19,154 nucleotides of DNA from CAWCLK01 sp963796225 (lineage in GTDB: Bacteria; Actinomycetota; Nitriliruptoria; Nitriliruptorales; Nitriliruptoraceae). Where the stretch lies: the NCBI GenBank assembly GCA_963796225.1, contig CAWCLK010000061.1, positions 1 to 19,154 on the forward strand, in the 5' to 3' direction. The position numbers were made by a program, and so were the translations under genes. Positions 12,295 through 19,154 of the stretch are shown one piece after another. Each line of letters begins with the position of its first letter. The stretch's first letter is position 1. The notes beneath the pieces were generated by a model that was not told the DNA's origin, did no database searches, and saw only the letters and a program-made list of their open reading frames with translations.

Positions 12295-13854
12295 TCAGGC
12301 CTCGTCCGCGCCCTCGTCGGCGCTGCCGATGCCGGCCAGCGTGCGGGCGTAGGCCTTCTTGGTCTCGACGTCCATGCCCCGCAGGATCTGGATGCGCTGG
12401 GCCTGTGGGGACCCGGCGCCGTGCAGCGACTCGGTCAGGTAGCCGACGGCATTGCGACCGAGGGTGAGGTTCTCGATCAGCCGCAGGATCCGCATGCGGT
12501 TCTCGGTGGGCACGTCGGCGCGCCCCGCCAGCAGCTTCTCGATCAGCGGACCGACCTCGTCGTTGCGGAAGTCGGCCTCGCTGGGCATGGTGACCACGAT
12601 CCCGCCGGCGAGGTCCTGGGCGAGCCGCGCGATCTCGTAGGGGAAGCGCGTGACGTTGTGCTTGCACACGTTGGACAGCATGTCGTCGTTGATCCAGATG
12701 CCGCTGTCCAGCTGCGTCGCCTCGTGCGCCGACGCCACCGAGGACGAGTAGATCGTCTCGTTGAGGTGGGTCATCTCGACGAGCTTGTCCTTGATGTGGG
12801 TCGCGTTCGGGACGCCGTTGTCGTCGGCGATCTGCGCGGCCGCCCCGACCATCACGTCGCCCAGGCCGGTCTTGCAGACGTAGCTGGCCCGGTGGTAGCT
12901 GGTGAAGCGGGTGACCAGCGACTGGGCGAACTCGTACTCGCCGTCCATCATCACGTGCTCGTACGGGACGAACACGTCGTCGAAGTGGACCAGCACCTCC
13001 TGGCCGCCGAAGCGGGCGTTGCCCTGGTCGATGTCGCCGGGCTCCATCGCGCGGGTGTCGGAGGCCTGGCGGCCGTAGATGTAGGTGATGCCCTCGGCGT
13101 CACCGGGGACCATCGCGGTGACGGCGTAGTCGACGTCGCCCTCGCGCAGGTTCATCGTCGGCAGCACGGCGATCCAGTGCTGGTTCCAGCCGCCGGTCAT
13201 GTGCGCCTTGGCCCCGCGGATGAAGATGCCGTGCTCGTTGCGCCCCGACACGTGCAGGAACAGGTCGGGGTCGGCCTGCTGGTGCGGCGGCTTGGAGCGG
13301 TCGCCCTTCGGGTCGGTCATGCCGGCGGCGATCAGGACGTTGTGGCGCTGCGCCTCCTTCAGGAAGGCGAGGTAGCGCTGGTGGTAGTCGGTGTCGTGGG
13401 CGGCGTCGATGTCGTAGGTCAGCGAGTGCAGCACGCTGATCGCGTCCAGCCCGGTGCACCGCTGGAAGCAGGTGCCGGTGGTCTGGCCCAGTCGACGCTG
13501 CATCTTGTGCTTGGCGACCAGGTCCTGCGGGCCCTCGACGATGTGCAGGAACCGGTTGACCCGCGCCTCGATGTAGGGCGACCACGCGGTGGCCAGGTCG
13601 GGCTCGCGCACGGCGAGGTCGTAGGTCTCGGCGAGCGCGTTGATCGACGGCCGGATCACCGGGTGGTCGGCCGGTTCGGCCACCTTCTCGCCGAACAGGA
13701 ACAGCGACGTCCCGCGCCCGTACAGCGACGCGATGTACTCGTCACCGTCCCGGATCGTCGGCATCCGGTCCCAGATCTGCTCGGGGGTGTCCCGCCGGCG
13801 CTCCGCCCCGTTCGGGGCGGTCACGGTGGGCTGGGAGGTGTCGGTGGCGCTCAC
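12295..13854 (-). CDS. 4-hydroxybutyryl-CoA dehydratase-like flavoprotein (AbfD / HpaB superfamily)
   Basis: A 519-residue member of the family containing 4-hydroxybutyryl-CoA dehydratase/vinylacetyl-CoA isomerase (AbfD) and flavin monooxygenases such as HpaB. Features that favour AbfD over HpaB are the cluster-type cysteines C129-x3-C133 (GTCFQRCTGLDA), H321 and C327 (YHRASYVCKTGLGD), and the C-terminal blocks KLVEMTHLNETIYSS, NVTRFPYEIARLAQDLAG and GAGSPQAQRIQI. AbfD from Clostridium binds [4Fe-4S] through C99, C103, H292 and C299. Here the His-Cys gap is six, not seven, so ligation may differ. GTG 13854 is preferred for GGGGAG eight bases upstream; a TTG at 13965 would add an Arg-rich tail and overlap the hairpin at 13945-13991. 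No other 4-hydroxybutyrate or aminobutyrate gene is adjacent. A TACCCT at 13892-13897 (complement) is a candidate -10. Confidence 0.85.
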   Translation of the reverse strand: MSATDTSQPTVTAPNGAERRRDTPEQIWDRMPTIRDGDEYIASLYGRGTSLFLFGEKVAEPADHPVIRPSINALAETYDLAVREPDLATAWSPYIEARVNRFLHIVEGPQDLVAKHKMQRRLGQTTGTCFQRCTGLDAISVLHSLTYDIDAAHDTDYHQRYLAFLKEAQRHNVLIAAGMTDPKGDRSKPPHQQADPDLFLHVSGRNEHGIFIRGAKAHMTGGWNQHWIAVLPTMNLREGDVDYAVTAMVPGDAEGITYIYGRQASDTRAMEPGDIDQGNARFGGQEVLVHFDDVFVPYEHVMMDGEYEFAQSLVTRFTSYHRASYVCKTGLGDVMVGAAAQIADDNGVPNATHIKDKLVEMTHLNETIYSSSVASAHEATQLDSGIWINDDMLSNVCKHNVTRFPYEIARLAQDLAGGIVVTMPSEADFRNDEVGPLIEKLLAGRADVPTENRMRILRLIENLTLGRNAVGYLTESLHGAGSPQAQRIQILRGMDVETKKAYARTLAGIGSADEGADEA

Positions 13855-13944
13855 GGCGGCGGCTCCCCGGTCGGCGGTGGGCGTGCCGGTGAGGGTACGG
13901 CCGACCTTCGCGCCCCGTCTGCCCCGCCCCGCGCCCCGCGCACG

Positions 13945-13991
13945 TCGAGTGTGCTCCTGGCTCAACCATTCCGAGTCAGGAGCACACTCGA
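13945..13991 (-). terminator. Strong hairpin terminator of the small secreted protein gene
   Basis: 19-base arms, 13945-13963 and 13973-13991, pair with a single G-U position around a 9-base loop. The core 15-base arm TCGAGTGTGCTCCTG is perfectly matched. It begins 11 bases after the stop at 14003 on the reverse strand and ends before the dehydratase promoter, insulating the two leftward genes. No T-tract. Confidence 0.82.
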
Positions 13992-14002
13992 TGCCCGGCT
14001 GG

Positions 14003-14431
14003 CTACAGGGAACCGAGGAACTCCTCGATCAGCGGGTTCAGGCACGTGTCGAGGTCGTCGATCCCGACGCCGTCGCAGTCGGTGTCGCCGGGGCCACCGA
14101 GGCGGGGCGCCTCGCGAAGGTCCTGGTGGATCAGGACGTCGTACGTGGCGATCTCGACCGGCGCCTGGCCCTCGACCGCGGCGATGAAGTGGACGGTGAA
14201 CCAGCCACCCATGCCGCGATCAGTCGGGTTGGAGTCGCCCGTGAACTCCTCACCGAAGTCCAGGATCTCGCCCTCGGGGGAGATGTAGGCGGTGAAGTAG
14301 CCGTCGCCGGCGCTGCCCGCGCCTGCCTGCTTGCTCGCGTTCACGCAACTGTGGGCCAGCGCTGGTCCCCCGATCATCAGCAGCGCGGACACGGCGGCCA
14401 GCGTCGTGGTGACGCGATGCCTGAGCTTCAT
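14003..14431 (-). CDS. Small secreted protein of unknown function with an acidic DxDxDG loop
   Basis: A 142-residue protein not recognised as a named family. It has a clear Sec signal peptide: basic MKLRHR, hydrophobic TTTLAAVSALLMIGG, and a probable cleavage ALA-H at 26/27. The mature part is about 116 residues, with a Tyr/Phe/Gly-rich middle (GDGYFTAYISPEGEILDFGEEF; GGWFTVHFIAAVE) and a C-terminal segment D116-T-D-C-D-G121 ... D125-D-x-D128-T-C130. That is reminiscent of calcium loops in thrombospondin type 3 or dockerin repeats, but it is not an exact EF-hand. Cysteines 119 and 130 could pair; C29 is near the mature N-terminus. ATG 14431 has GAGG six bases upstream. TAGCGT at 14505-14510 (complement) is a candidate -10. 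It is divergent from the kinase gene. Confidence 0.75.
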   Translation of the reverse strand: MKLRHRVTTTLAAVSALLMIGGPALAHSCVNASKQAGAGSAGDGYFTAYISPEGEILDFGEEFTGDSNPTDRGMGGWFTVHFIAAVEGQAPVEIATYDVLIHQDLREAPRLGGPGDTDCDGVGIDDLDTCLNPLIEEFLGSL

Positions 14432-14462
14432 GTCGATCCTCGTCCCCGGGACACCGCGGGGC

Positions 14463-14479
14463 CGGTCCGGGACGGACCG
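14463..14479. promoter_or_regulatory. Inverted repeat in the secreted-protein gene leader
   Basis: CGGTCCG (14463-14469) and CGGACCG (14473-14479) are perfect 7-base arms around GGA. The repeat lies between the candidate -10 TAGCGT (14505-14510, complement) and the ATG at 14431. It could be an operator or a leader hairpin. Sequence alone cannot decide, and GC-rich chance is possible. Confidence 0.35.
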
Positions 14480-14609
14480 ACGTGTGACCCCGGGCCCCGC
14501 AACGACGCTACGAACGAGGCCGGCGGGCGCCCACCGGCCTGTCCGCACACCTGGTTCCGGGTGGCCCCACCGTCGCGCTGTGGCGTCCCCCCTCGCCAGG
14601 AGCGACCCG

Positions 14610-16745
14610 ATGCGCGATCATGGGTGGATGGCGGGCGTCGGGCAGGAGGTGGCGGGCGGGACGGCGGCCGAGCCTGCGCACGGCACCCGGGACCCGGGGG
14701 ACCGGCCCGCTCGAGGCGGCCGGGTCCCTGACGTGGTGCTGGGCGCAGGCCTGGTCGCCTGCCCGGTCGTCGTGGGGTTGCTGGTCGCCGCTGATGCCCC
14801 GACGGCCGTGGTCATCGGGGAACTGCCCTGGGTCCTCGGCTGGGTGCTCTCGGTGCTCGCGGCAGCCGTGGTGCGCTGGCGGCTCCCCGGCCACACGTTG
14901 GGGCCGTGGTTCGCGGCGCTGGCCGCGGCCGGGCCGGTCAGTGGCGCGCTGGACACGGCGCTCGAGGTCCTGGCGCGGGACGGCGCGCGGGCGGTCCCCT
15001 TCTGGGCCGTCACCACGACCAGCGCGCTCGTCGGTCTCGTGGGGGCCCTCGCGGCCCTGCACGTGGTCTCGCGCCTGCCGGACGGGGCCGTTTCGGGGCC
15101 CGCGCACCGGCTGGTGCTGCGCGTCGCCTGGGCGGTCATCCCGGGGCTGCTGCTGGTGATTGCGGCCGCTCCGACCATCCTCGTGCCCTGGTACAGCGAC
15201 CTGCCCGCCATGCCCAACCCGCTCCGCGTTCCCGGCCTGGCGCTCTCGGTCGACGCGGCCCACTCGGCGGTCGGCCTGCTGCAGGGCGTGCCCGTCATCG
15301 CTGGGCTCGTGCTGCTCGGGCTGCGCTATCGGCGGCTGCCAGGGCCGCAGCGTCGTGCCGTCCGGTGGCTGCTCGTTCCCCTCGTCGTGATCGTGGTCGG
15401 GATGACCAGCAACATCCTGCTGCGCGACACCCAGCAGGCGCTCATCAACGTCCTGTTCATCCTCATCCAGCCGATGCTGGCCGGGGCCATCGCGATGGCG
15501 ATGCTCGCCCCGTCGCGGCTGGACGCCGACCACGTGCTGCGCAGGTCCCTGGTCTACGGCTTGCTGTGGTTGGCGATCGCCGCCGTGTACGTCGGGGTCG
15601 CGTCCGCTCTCGGGGTGACGGCGGGCCGCCGCCTGCCCACGGAGTGGGCGGTGACGCTGACCGTGGTCGCGACGCTCGCGTTCCAGCCGGCCCGCCGTGC
15701 GATGGAGGGCGCGGCCGACCGGTGGGTGTTCGGGTCCCGCAGCGACCCGGCGCGGGTGGTGGCCCGGCTCGGGGCGGCGCTGGAGGACACCGTCGAGCTG
15801 CAGCAGCTGCTGCCGCGGATGGCGGAGGCTCTGGAGGCGGGGCTCGGTCTGTCCTGGGCCCACGTCCGACTCGACGGGCCCCGCCCCGATCCCGACGCCG
15901 TCCTGGCCGTGCCGGTCCGCCTCGGCACCGACCAGGTGGGCGTGGTCGAGTGCGGTCCGCGGGTCGGTGGCCTGCCGTTGACCGACGACGACCGCGCCGT
16001 GGTCGAGACCTTCGCCCGGCAGGCGGCCCTGGCCGTCCACAACGTGCGCCTGGCCAGCCAGCTGCAGGCCCAGGCCGCCGAGCTGTCGGCGTCGAGGACC
16101 CGCCTCGTCCGCGCACAGGAATCCGAGCGGCGTCGCATCGAACGCAACATCCACGACGGCGTCCAGCAGGACCTCGTGGCCCTGATCGGGCAGGCCGGGC
16201 TCGTGCGCCGCACCGTGGGGTCCAGCGCCGGGAGTGGCGACGCCGACGACCTGTCGACCCAGCTCGAGGTGCTGCAGACGGGCCTGCGCCGCGTGCTCGG
16301 CGACCTGCGCGAGCTCGCGGCGGGAATCCACCCGAGCCTGCTCAGCGATCGTGGCCTGCTGTCCGCGGTCGAGGCCCTGGCCGCACGGCACCCGGTCCCG
16401 GTCGCACTGCGGGCCGACCCGGACCTGCGTGGCCTGCGGATGCCGCCCGAGGTGGAGGGTGCGGGGTACTTCACGGTCGCCGAGGCGCTGGCGAACAGCC
16501 TCAAGCACGCGAAGGCCACCGGGGTGAGCGTGACGCTGGCCCGGACGAACGGGTCGCTGCACGTGACCGTGGACGACGACGGCGTCGGGTTCCCCGCGTC
16601 CGGCGGCGACCCGGAGGGCCAGGGGCTCACCAGCCTCGCCGAGCGGGTGGCGGCTCTGGGCGGACGCCTGGAGGTGGCGAGCGCGCCCGGTCGGGGCACC
16701 ACCGTCGCGGCGACCCTGACGGTCGAGCCGGTGGTGGCGCCATGA
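14610..16745 (+). CDS. Membrane-bound sensor histidine kinase (NarL-partner type, HisKA_3)
   Basis: A 711-residue sensor kinase. The N-terminal 355 residues form a multi-helix membrane sensor (about eight or nine segments between residues 40 and 355). Residues about 380-485 are a GAF-like domain (RLGAALEDTVELQQLLPRMAEAL ... FARQAALAVHNVRLASQL). A short coiled linker leads to the HisKA_3 dimerisation box with phospho-acceptor H515 in ERRRIERNIHDGVQQDL. The ATPase follows, with the N-box asparagine in EALANSLKHA (N629), G1 DDDGVGF 655-661, G2 GQGLTSL from 670, and GRGTTV. All catalytic boxes are intact. ATG 14610 has AGGAG at 14598-14602; ATG 14628 is an alternative. The stop overlaps the regulator ATG. 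The signal sensed is unknown. The sensor half resembles the multi-TM kinases common in actinobacteria. Confidence 0.92.
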   Translation: MRDHGWMAGVGQEVAGGTAAEPAHGTRDPGDRPARGGRVPDVVLGAGLVACPVVVGLLVAADAPTAVVIGELPWVLGWVLSVLAAAVVRWRLPGHTLGPWFAALAAAGPVSGALDTALEVLARDGARAVPFWAVTTTSALVGLVGALAALHVVSRLPDGAVSGPAHRLVLRVAWAVIPGLLLVIAAAPTILVPWYSDLPAMPNPLRVPGLALSVDAAHSAVGLLQGVPVIAGLVLLGLRYRRLPGPQRRAVRWLLVPLVVIVVGMTSNILLRDTQQALINVLFILIQPMLAGAIAMAMLAPSRLDADHVLRRSLVYGLLWLAIAAVYVGVASALGVTAGRRLPTEWAVTLTVVATLAFQPARRAMEGAADRWVFGSRSDPARVVARLGAALEDTVELQQLLPRMAEALEAGLGLSWAHVRLDGPRPDPDAVLAVPVRLGTDQVGVVECGPRVGGLPLTDDDRAVVETFARQAALAVHNVRLASQLQAQAAELSASRTRLVRAQESERRRIERNIHDGVQQDLVALIGQAGLVRRTVGSSAGSGDADDLSTQLEVLQTGLRRVLGDLRELAAGIHPSLLSDRGLLSAVEALAARHPVPVALRADPDLRGLRMPPEVEGAGYFTVAEALANSLKHAKATGVSVTLARTNGSLHVTVDDDGVGFPASGGDPEGQGLTSLAERVAALGGRLEVASAPGRGTTVAATLTVEPVVAP

Positions 16746-17446
16746 GCGACGCGGGCACCCGGGTGCTGCGGGTCGTGATCGCCGAGGACCACTACCTGGT
16801 CCGCGAGGGCACCCGCCGGGCACTCGAAGAGGCCCCCGACGTGCGCGTCGTCGCTGCCGTCAGCACCGCCGTCGAGCTCGAGCAGGTCGTGGACCGGGAG
16901 GTCCCCGACGTCGTGGTCACTGACATCCGCATGCCGCCGGGCCACCGCACCGAGGGGATCGACGCCGCCCACCGGATCCGTCAGGACCACCCGCGGGTCG
17001 GCGTGGTCGTGCTGTCGCAGTACGCGGACGCGACCTACGCCATGGAGCTGCTCCGGGACGGCACCGCAGGGCGCGCCTATCTGCTCAAGGAGCAGGTGGG
17101 GGACCCTGGCCAGCTGGTCGCGGCCGTCCGCGCCGTGGCCGCCGGCGGCTCGTGGGTGGACCCCGACGTGGTGGCCGCGATGGTCGCTCACTCGACCCGG
17201 CAGTCCGCCTCGCCCCTGCGCGACCTCACGGAGCGCGAGCTGCAGGTGCTCGAGCAGATGGCCCGCGGGCACACCAACGCCGGCATCGCCGCTGCGCTGC
17301 ACCTGTCCGAGTCGTCGATCGAGAAGTACTCGACGTCGGTCTTCCTCAAGCTGGGACTCAGTGACGAGCCCCGGGTCCATCGTCGGGTGGCGGCCGTGCT
17401 GGCGTTCCTGCACGAGCAGGGCCGTGCCCAGCCCCTGCCGGAGTAG
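16742..17446 (+). CDS. Response regulator, NarL/FixJ family (receiver plus LuxR-type HTH)
   Basis: A 234-residue DNA-binding response regulator, the cognate partner of the preceding kinase (ATGA overlap, 16742-16745). The receiver has acidic E15-D16, phospho-acceptor D61 in VVVTDIRMPP, S92 and K116 (LLKEQ). The C-terminal LuxR/GerE helix-turn-helix begins near residue 165: LTERELQVLEQMARGHTNAGIAAALHLSESSIEKYSTSVFLKLGL. All conserved positions are present. No second copy of an obvious binding site was recognised, so the target genes are unknown. The gene converges on the racemase gene with four bases between stop codons and no terminator hairpin, so transcriptional interference is possible. 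Confidence 0.95.
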   Translation: MSDAGTRVLRVVIAEDHYLVREGTRRALEEAPDVRVVAAVSTAVELEQVVDREVPDVVVTDIRMPPGHRTEGIDAAHRIRQDHPRVGVVVLSQYADATYAMELLRDGTAGRAYLLKEQVGDPGQLVAAVRAVAAGGSWVDPDVVAAMVAHSTRQSASPLRDLTERELQVLEQMARGHTNAGIAAALHLSESSIEKYSTSVFLKLGLSDEPRVHRRVAAVLAFLHEQGRAQPLPE

Positions 17447-17450
17447 GCGT

Positions 17451-18593
17451 TCAGGCCTGGTCGACGGTGCCGGCCTCGAGCAGTGCGGTGACCTCGTCGT
17501 CGGCGAACCCGAAGTCGGCCAGGACCTCGCGGGTGTCGGCGCCGGCGTCGGTGCGGGGGCGGGGCGTGTCCGGCGAGGTGCGCGAGAAGCGAGGGGCCGG
17601 GGCGGCCTGGTCGACCCCGTCGATCTCGATGAACGTGCCGCGGGCCACGTTGTGCGGGTCGCGGGGCGCCTCGTCCAGTGACAGCACCGGGGCGTAGCAG
17701 ACGTCGGTGTCGCGCAGGATCGCGTCCCACTCGTCCCGGGTCTTCCCCTTCACCACCTCGGCGATCCGGTCCTTCATCTCGGGCCAGCGGTCCGCGTTGA
17801 TCTGCTCGTCGAAGATCGGGTCGTCGAGGCCGAGGTGCTCGCGCAGCTGGGCGTAGAACTGCGGCTCGATCGACCCCAGCGAGATCCACTGGCCGTCGGC
17901 GGTCTCGTACACGTCGTAGAAGTGCGCCCCGGTGTCGAGCATGTTGGTGCCGCGGTCGGGGCGCAGCATCCCCTGTGCCTTCTGGGAGAAGAACATCGCC
18001 ATGAGGGCTGCGGAGCCGTCGATCATGGCGGCGTCCACGACCTGGCCCTCGCCGGAACGCGACGCCTCCAGGAGGCCGCAGACCATCCCGTACGCCAGCA
18101 GCATCCCGCCGCCGCCGAAGTCGCCGGTGAGGTTCAGCGCCGGCGTCGGGGGCTGGCCCGCCCGCCCCGAGTGGTACAGCGCCCCGGCGAGCGAGATGTA
18201 GTTGATGTCGTGGCCGGCGCGGGGCGCCATCGGGCCGTCCTGGCCCCAGCCCGTCATCCGCCCGTACACCAGCCGGGGGTTGCGCTGCAGGCACACGTCG
18301 GGGCCGAAGCCCAGCCGCTCGGCGACGCCGGGGCGGTAGCCCTCGTACAGCCCGTCGGCCGACTCGACCAGCCGCAGCAGCACCTCGACGCCCTCGGGGG
18401 ACTTCAGGTCGATGTTGACCGCGCGACGGTTGCGGAACAGCACGTCGTGGCCGAGCGCCGACATCGGGTTGCCGCCGGGGCGGTCGATGCGGATCACGTC
18501 CGCGCCCATGTCGGCCAGCATCATGCCGGCGAAGGGGCCAGGCCCGATCCCGGCCAGCTCGAGGATGGTCAGGCCTGCCAGCGGTCCGGCCAC
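17451..18593 (-). CDS. Alpha-methylacyl-CoA racemase-like CoA-transferase family III enzyme
   Basis: A 380-residue member of CoA-transferase family III (CaiB/BaiF). The alpha-methylacyl-CoA racemase of Mycobacterium tuberculosis uses H126, D156 and E241. Here the equivalents sit exactly two residues later: H128 in AGHDINYISLAG, D158 in LTGDFGGGGM and E243 in GSIEPQFYAQL. This favours racemase over transferase. GPGPFAGMMLADMGADVIRID and NRRAVNIDLKSPEG are also family blocks. Such enzymes epimerise 2-methyl-branched acyl-CoAs for beta-oxidation of branched or sterol-derived chains. The GTG at 18593 has AGGG five bases upstream. It is the only fatty-acyl-CoA gene visible here, and an operator-like inverted repeat covers its promoter. 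Confidence 0.9.
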   Translation of the reverse strand: MAGPLAGLTILELAGIGPGPFAGMMLADMGADVIRIDRPGGNPMSALGHDVLFRNRRAVNIDLKSPEGVEVLLRLVESADGLYEGYRPGVAERLGFGPDVCLQRNPRLVYGRMTGWGQDGPMAPRAGHDINYISLAGALYHSGRAGQPPTPALNLTGDFGGGGMLLAYGMVCGLLEASRSGEGQVVDAAMIDGSAALMAMFFSQKAQGMLRPDRGTNMLDTGAHFYDVYETADGQWISLGSIEPQFYAQLREHLGLDDPIFDEQINADRWPEMKDRIAEVVKGKTRDEWDAILRDTDVCYAPVLSLDEAPRDPHNVARGTFIEIDGVDQAAPAPRFSRTSPDTPRPRTDAGADTREVLADFGFADDEVTALLEAGTVDQA

Positions 18594-18629
18594 GTCGGCC
18601 CTTTCGCGAACGGTCAGGGAGTGTCGAGA

Positions 18630-18664
18630 GTGAGACGCTAGGCGTCACCTCGTCTCACGACCAA
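18630..18664 (-). promoter_or_regulatory. Racemase promoter with an overlapping operator-like inverted repeat
   Basis: On the reverse strand TTGGTC (18659-18664) and TAGCGT (18635-18640) form a -35/-10 pair with an 18-base spacer. The perfect 8-base inverted repeat GTGAGACG (18630-18637) ... CGTCTCAC (18651-18658) covers the -10 and the spacer. A nested GACGC-TAG-GCGTC palindrome (18634-18646) is inside it. This is where a repressor such as a TetR-type regulator would act, but no such regulator is encoded nearby. Confidence 0.5.
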
Positions 18665-18793
18665 CACGAGGCTGTCCGTCCTGCGCACGCGGGGAGGACG
18701 CTGGAGGTGCCCGGCGAACCACCAGAGGACGGCCGTGGGCCGTGCTTCCCCCTCGATCCCCCTCGCCCCCTTCCTCGACCTGGAGTCGCCACG

Positions 18794-19154
18794 GTGCGGA
18801 CCCGCCTGACCGCCCTCGCCGGAGCCCTCGCGGCCCTGGCCCTCGTCGCCGCCACCCCCGGGATCTCGCCCCGCGCCAGCGCGGCCCCCGCCCCGGCCGA
18901 CCTGGCCTCGGTCGCCGACCTCACCGGCCAGCGGGTGCTGGCGGCCGTCGCCGACCTCGACGCCCCGCCGCGTGCCACCGGGTGGTTGGCGGGCGAGGCG
19001 GTCGGACTCACCGGCACCGTCGGCGTGTACGACGTGGCCACCGGCGAGACGGTGCCGTCGGCCCTCCCGGTGCAGGTGCGGGTCGACGGGGACGCCGCCA
19101 GGGCCGTGGACGTCGTGGCGCGCCCCGACGGCGTGTTCACCGCGCAGGTCCCCG
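18794..19154 (+). CDS. N-terminal part of a secreted protein (3' end outside window)
   Basis: An open frame from GTG 18794 to the window edge, 120 residues seen. It begins MRTRLTALAGALAALALVAA, a clear Sec signal peptide, with likely cleavage near SPRASA-AP (about residue 35). The mature part reads DLASVADLTGQRVLAAVADLD, then GEAVGLTGTVGVYDVATGETV and PVQVRVDGDAARAVDVV ... PDGVFTAQVP. That looks like a small Ig-like or carboxypeptidase-regulatory-like beta sandwich (TGTV...GTFTAxVP), but this is weak inference. GGAG at 18782-18785 stands eight bases upstream. It is divergent from the racemase gene across 200 bp. The function and length cannot be judged. Confidence 0.75.
   Translation, partial: MRTRLTALAGALAALALVAATPGISPRASAAPAPADLASVADLTGQRVLAAVADLDAPPRATGWLAGEAVGLTGTVGVYDVATGETVPSALPVQVRVDGDAARAVDVVARPDGVFTAQVP

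Noticed and set aside
12421..14187. A 588-codon forward frame opposite the AbfD-like gene and beyond
   Set aside because: It has Val/Asp/His/Leu bias typical of an antisense shadow, and it crosses the terminator hairpin and a second real gene.
14508..16823. A 771-codon reverse-strand frame opposite the sensor kinase
   Set aside because: It is Arg/Gln/His-rich low-complexity sequence with no motif; the forward frame carries the full kinase catalytic core.
1..19154. CRISPR arrays, insertion sequences, prophage genes, tRNA or rRNA genes
   Set aside because: I saw no regularly spaced repeats, transposase or integrase motifs, tRNA cloverleaf or rRNA-like sequence anywhere in the window.

Overview
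The window reads as chromosomal DNA from a very GC-rich actinobacterium. The evidence is codon third positions almost all G or C, frequent GTG starts, TANNNT-type -10 hexamers, a miaA ... dapF-hflX neighbourhood, an actinobacterial LexA with CGAAC-N4-GTTCG operators facing a membrane-anchored LysM protein, and nrdR close by. I cannot name the genus; a deep-branching high-GC lineage is possible, but that is inference.

Layout, left to right. (1) 1-3384: the 3' end of miaA, a tiny two-helix membrane protein (DUF6131-like), a TauE/SafE transporter, a divergent beta-lactamase-fold serine hydrolase, and dapF. (2) 3413-9631: a rightward run of hflX, dinB and an ABC-2-type exporter locus with alternating ATPase and permease modules. 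(3) 9639-11217: lexA (leftward) and a LysM division-inhibitor-like gene (rightward), sharing a 357-bp control region with four LexA boxes. (4) 11245-12281: nrdR (leftward) and a RidA-family protein (rightward). (5) 12295-14431: a 4-hydroxybutyryl-CoA dehydratase-like (AbfD family) enzyme and a small secreted protein, both leftward and separated by a strong hairpin. (6) 14610-17446: a membrane histidine kinase and its NarL-type response regulator, coupled by an ATGA overlap. (7) 17451-19154: an alpha-methylacyl-CoA racemase-like enzyme (leftward), with an operator-like inverted repeat on its promoter, and the start of a divergent secreted protein that runs off the window.

Functionally, the centre is a DNA-damage hub: the LexA regulon core (lexA plus LysM gene), with dinB and an exporter locus immediately adjacent. 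The flanks carry lysine/peptidoglycan precursor synthesis (DapF), ribosome rescue (HflX), tRNA modification (MiaA) and dNTP regulation (NrdR). The right part holds two CoA-ester enzymes and an orphan two-component system with no visible shared pathway.

One caution applies to the stretch from about 2.68 to 8.29 kb. It contains at least five single-base indels as read: two in dapF, a compensating pair in hflX and one in the second ABC ATPase. A sixth is suspected that makes an ATPase and a permease look fused. Two of the dapF/ABC cases hit genes that look otherwise functional, and the two dapF indels share the same local CGGGCG context, so residual sequencing or assembly error is the leading explanation. 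I found no other recognisable frameshift in the window.
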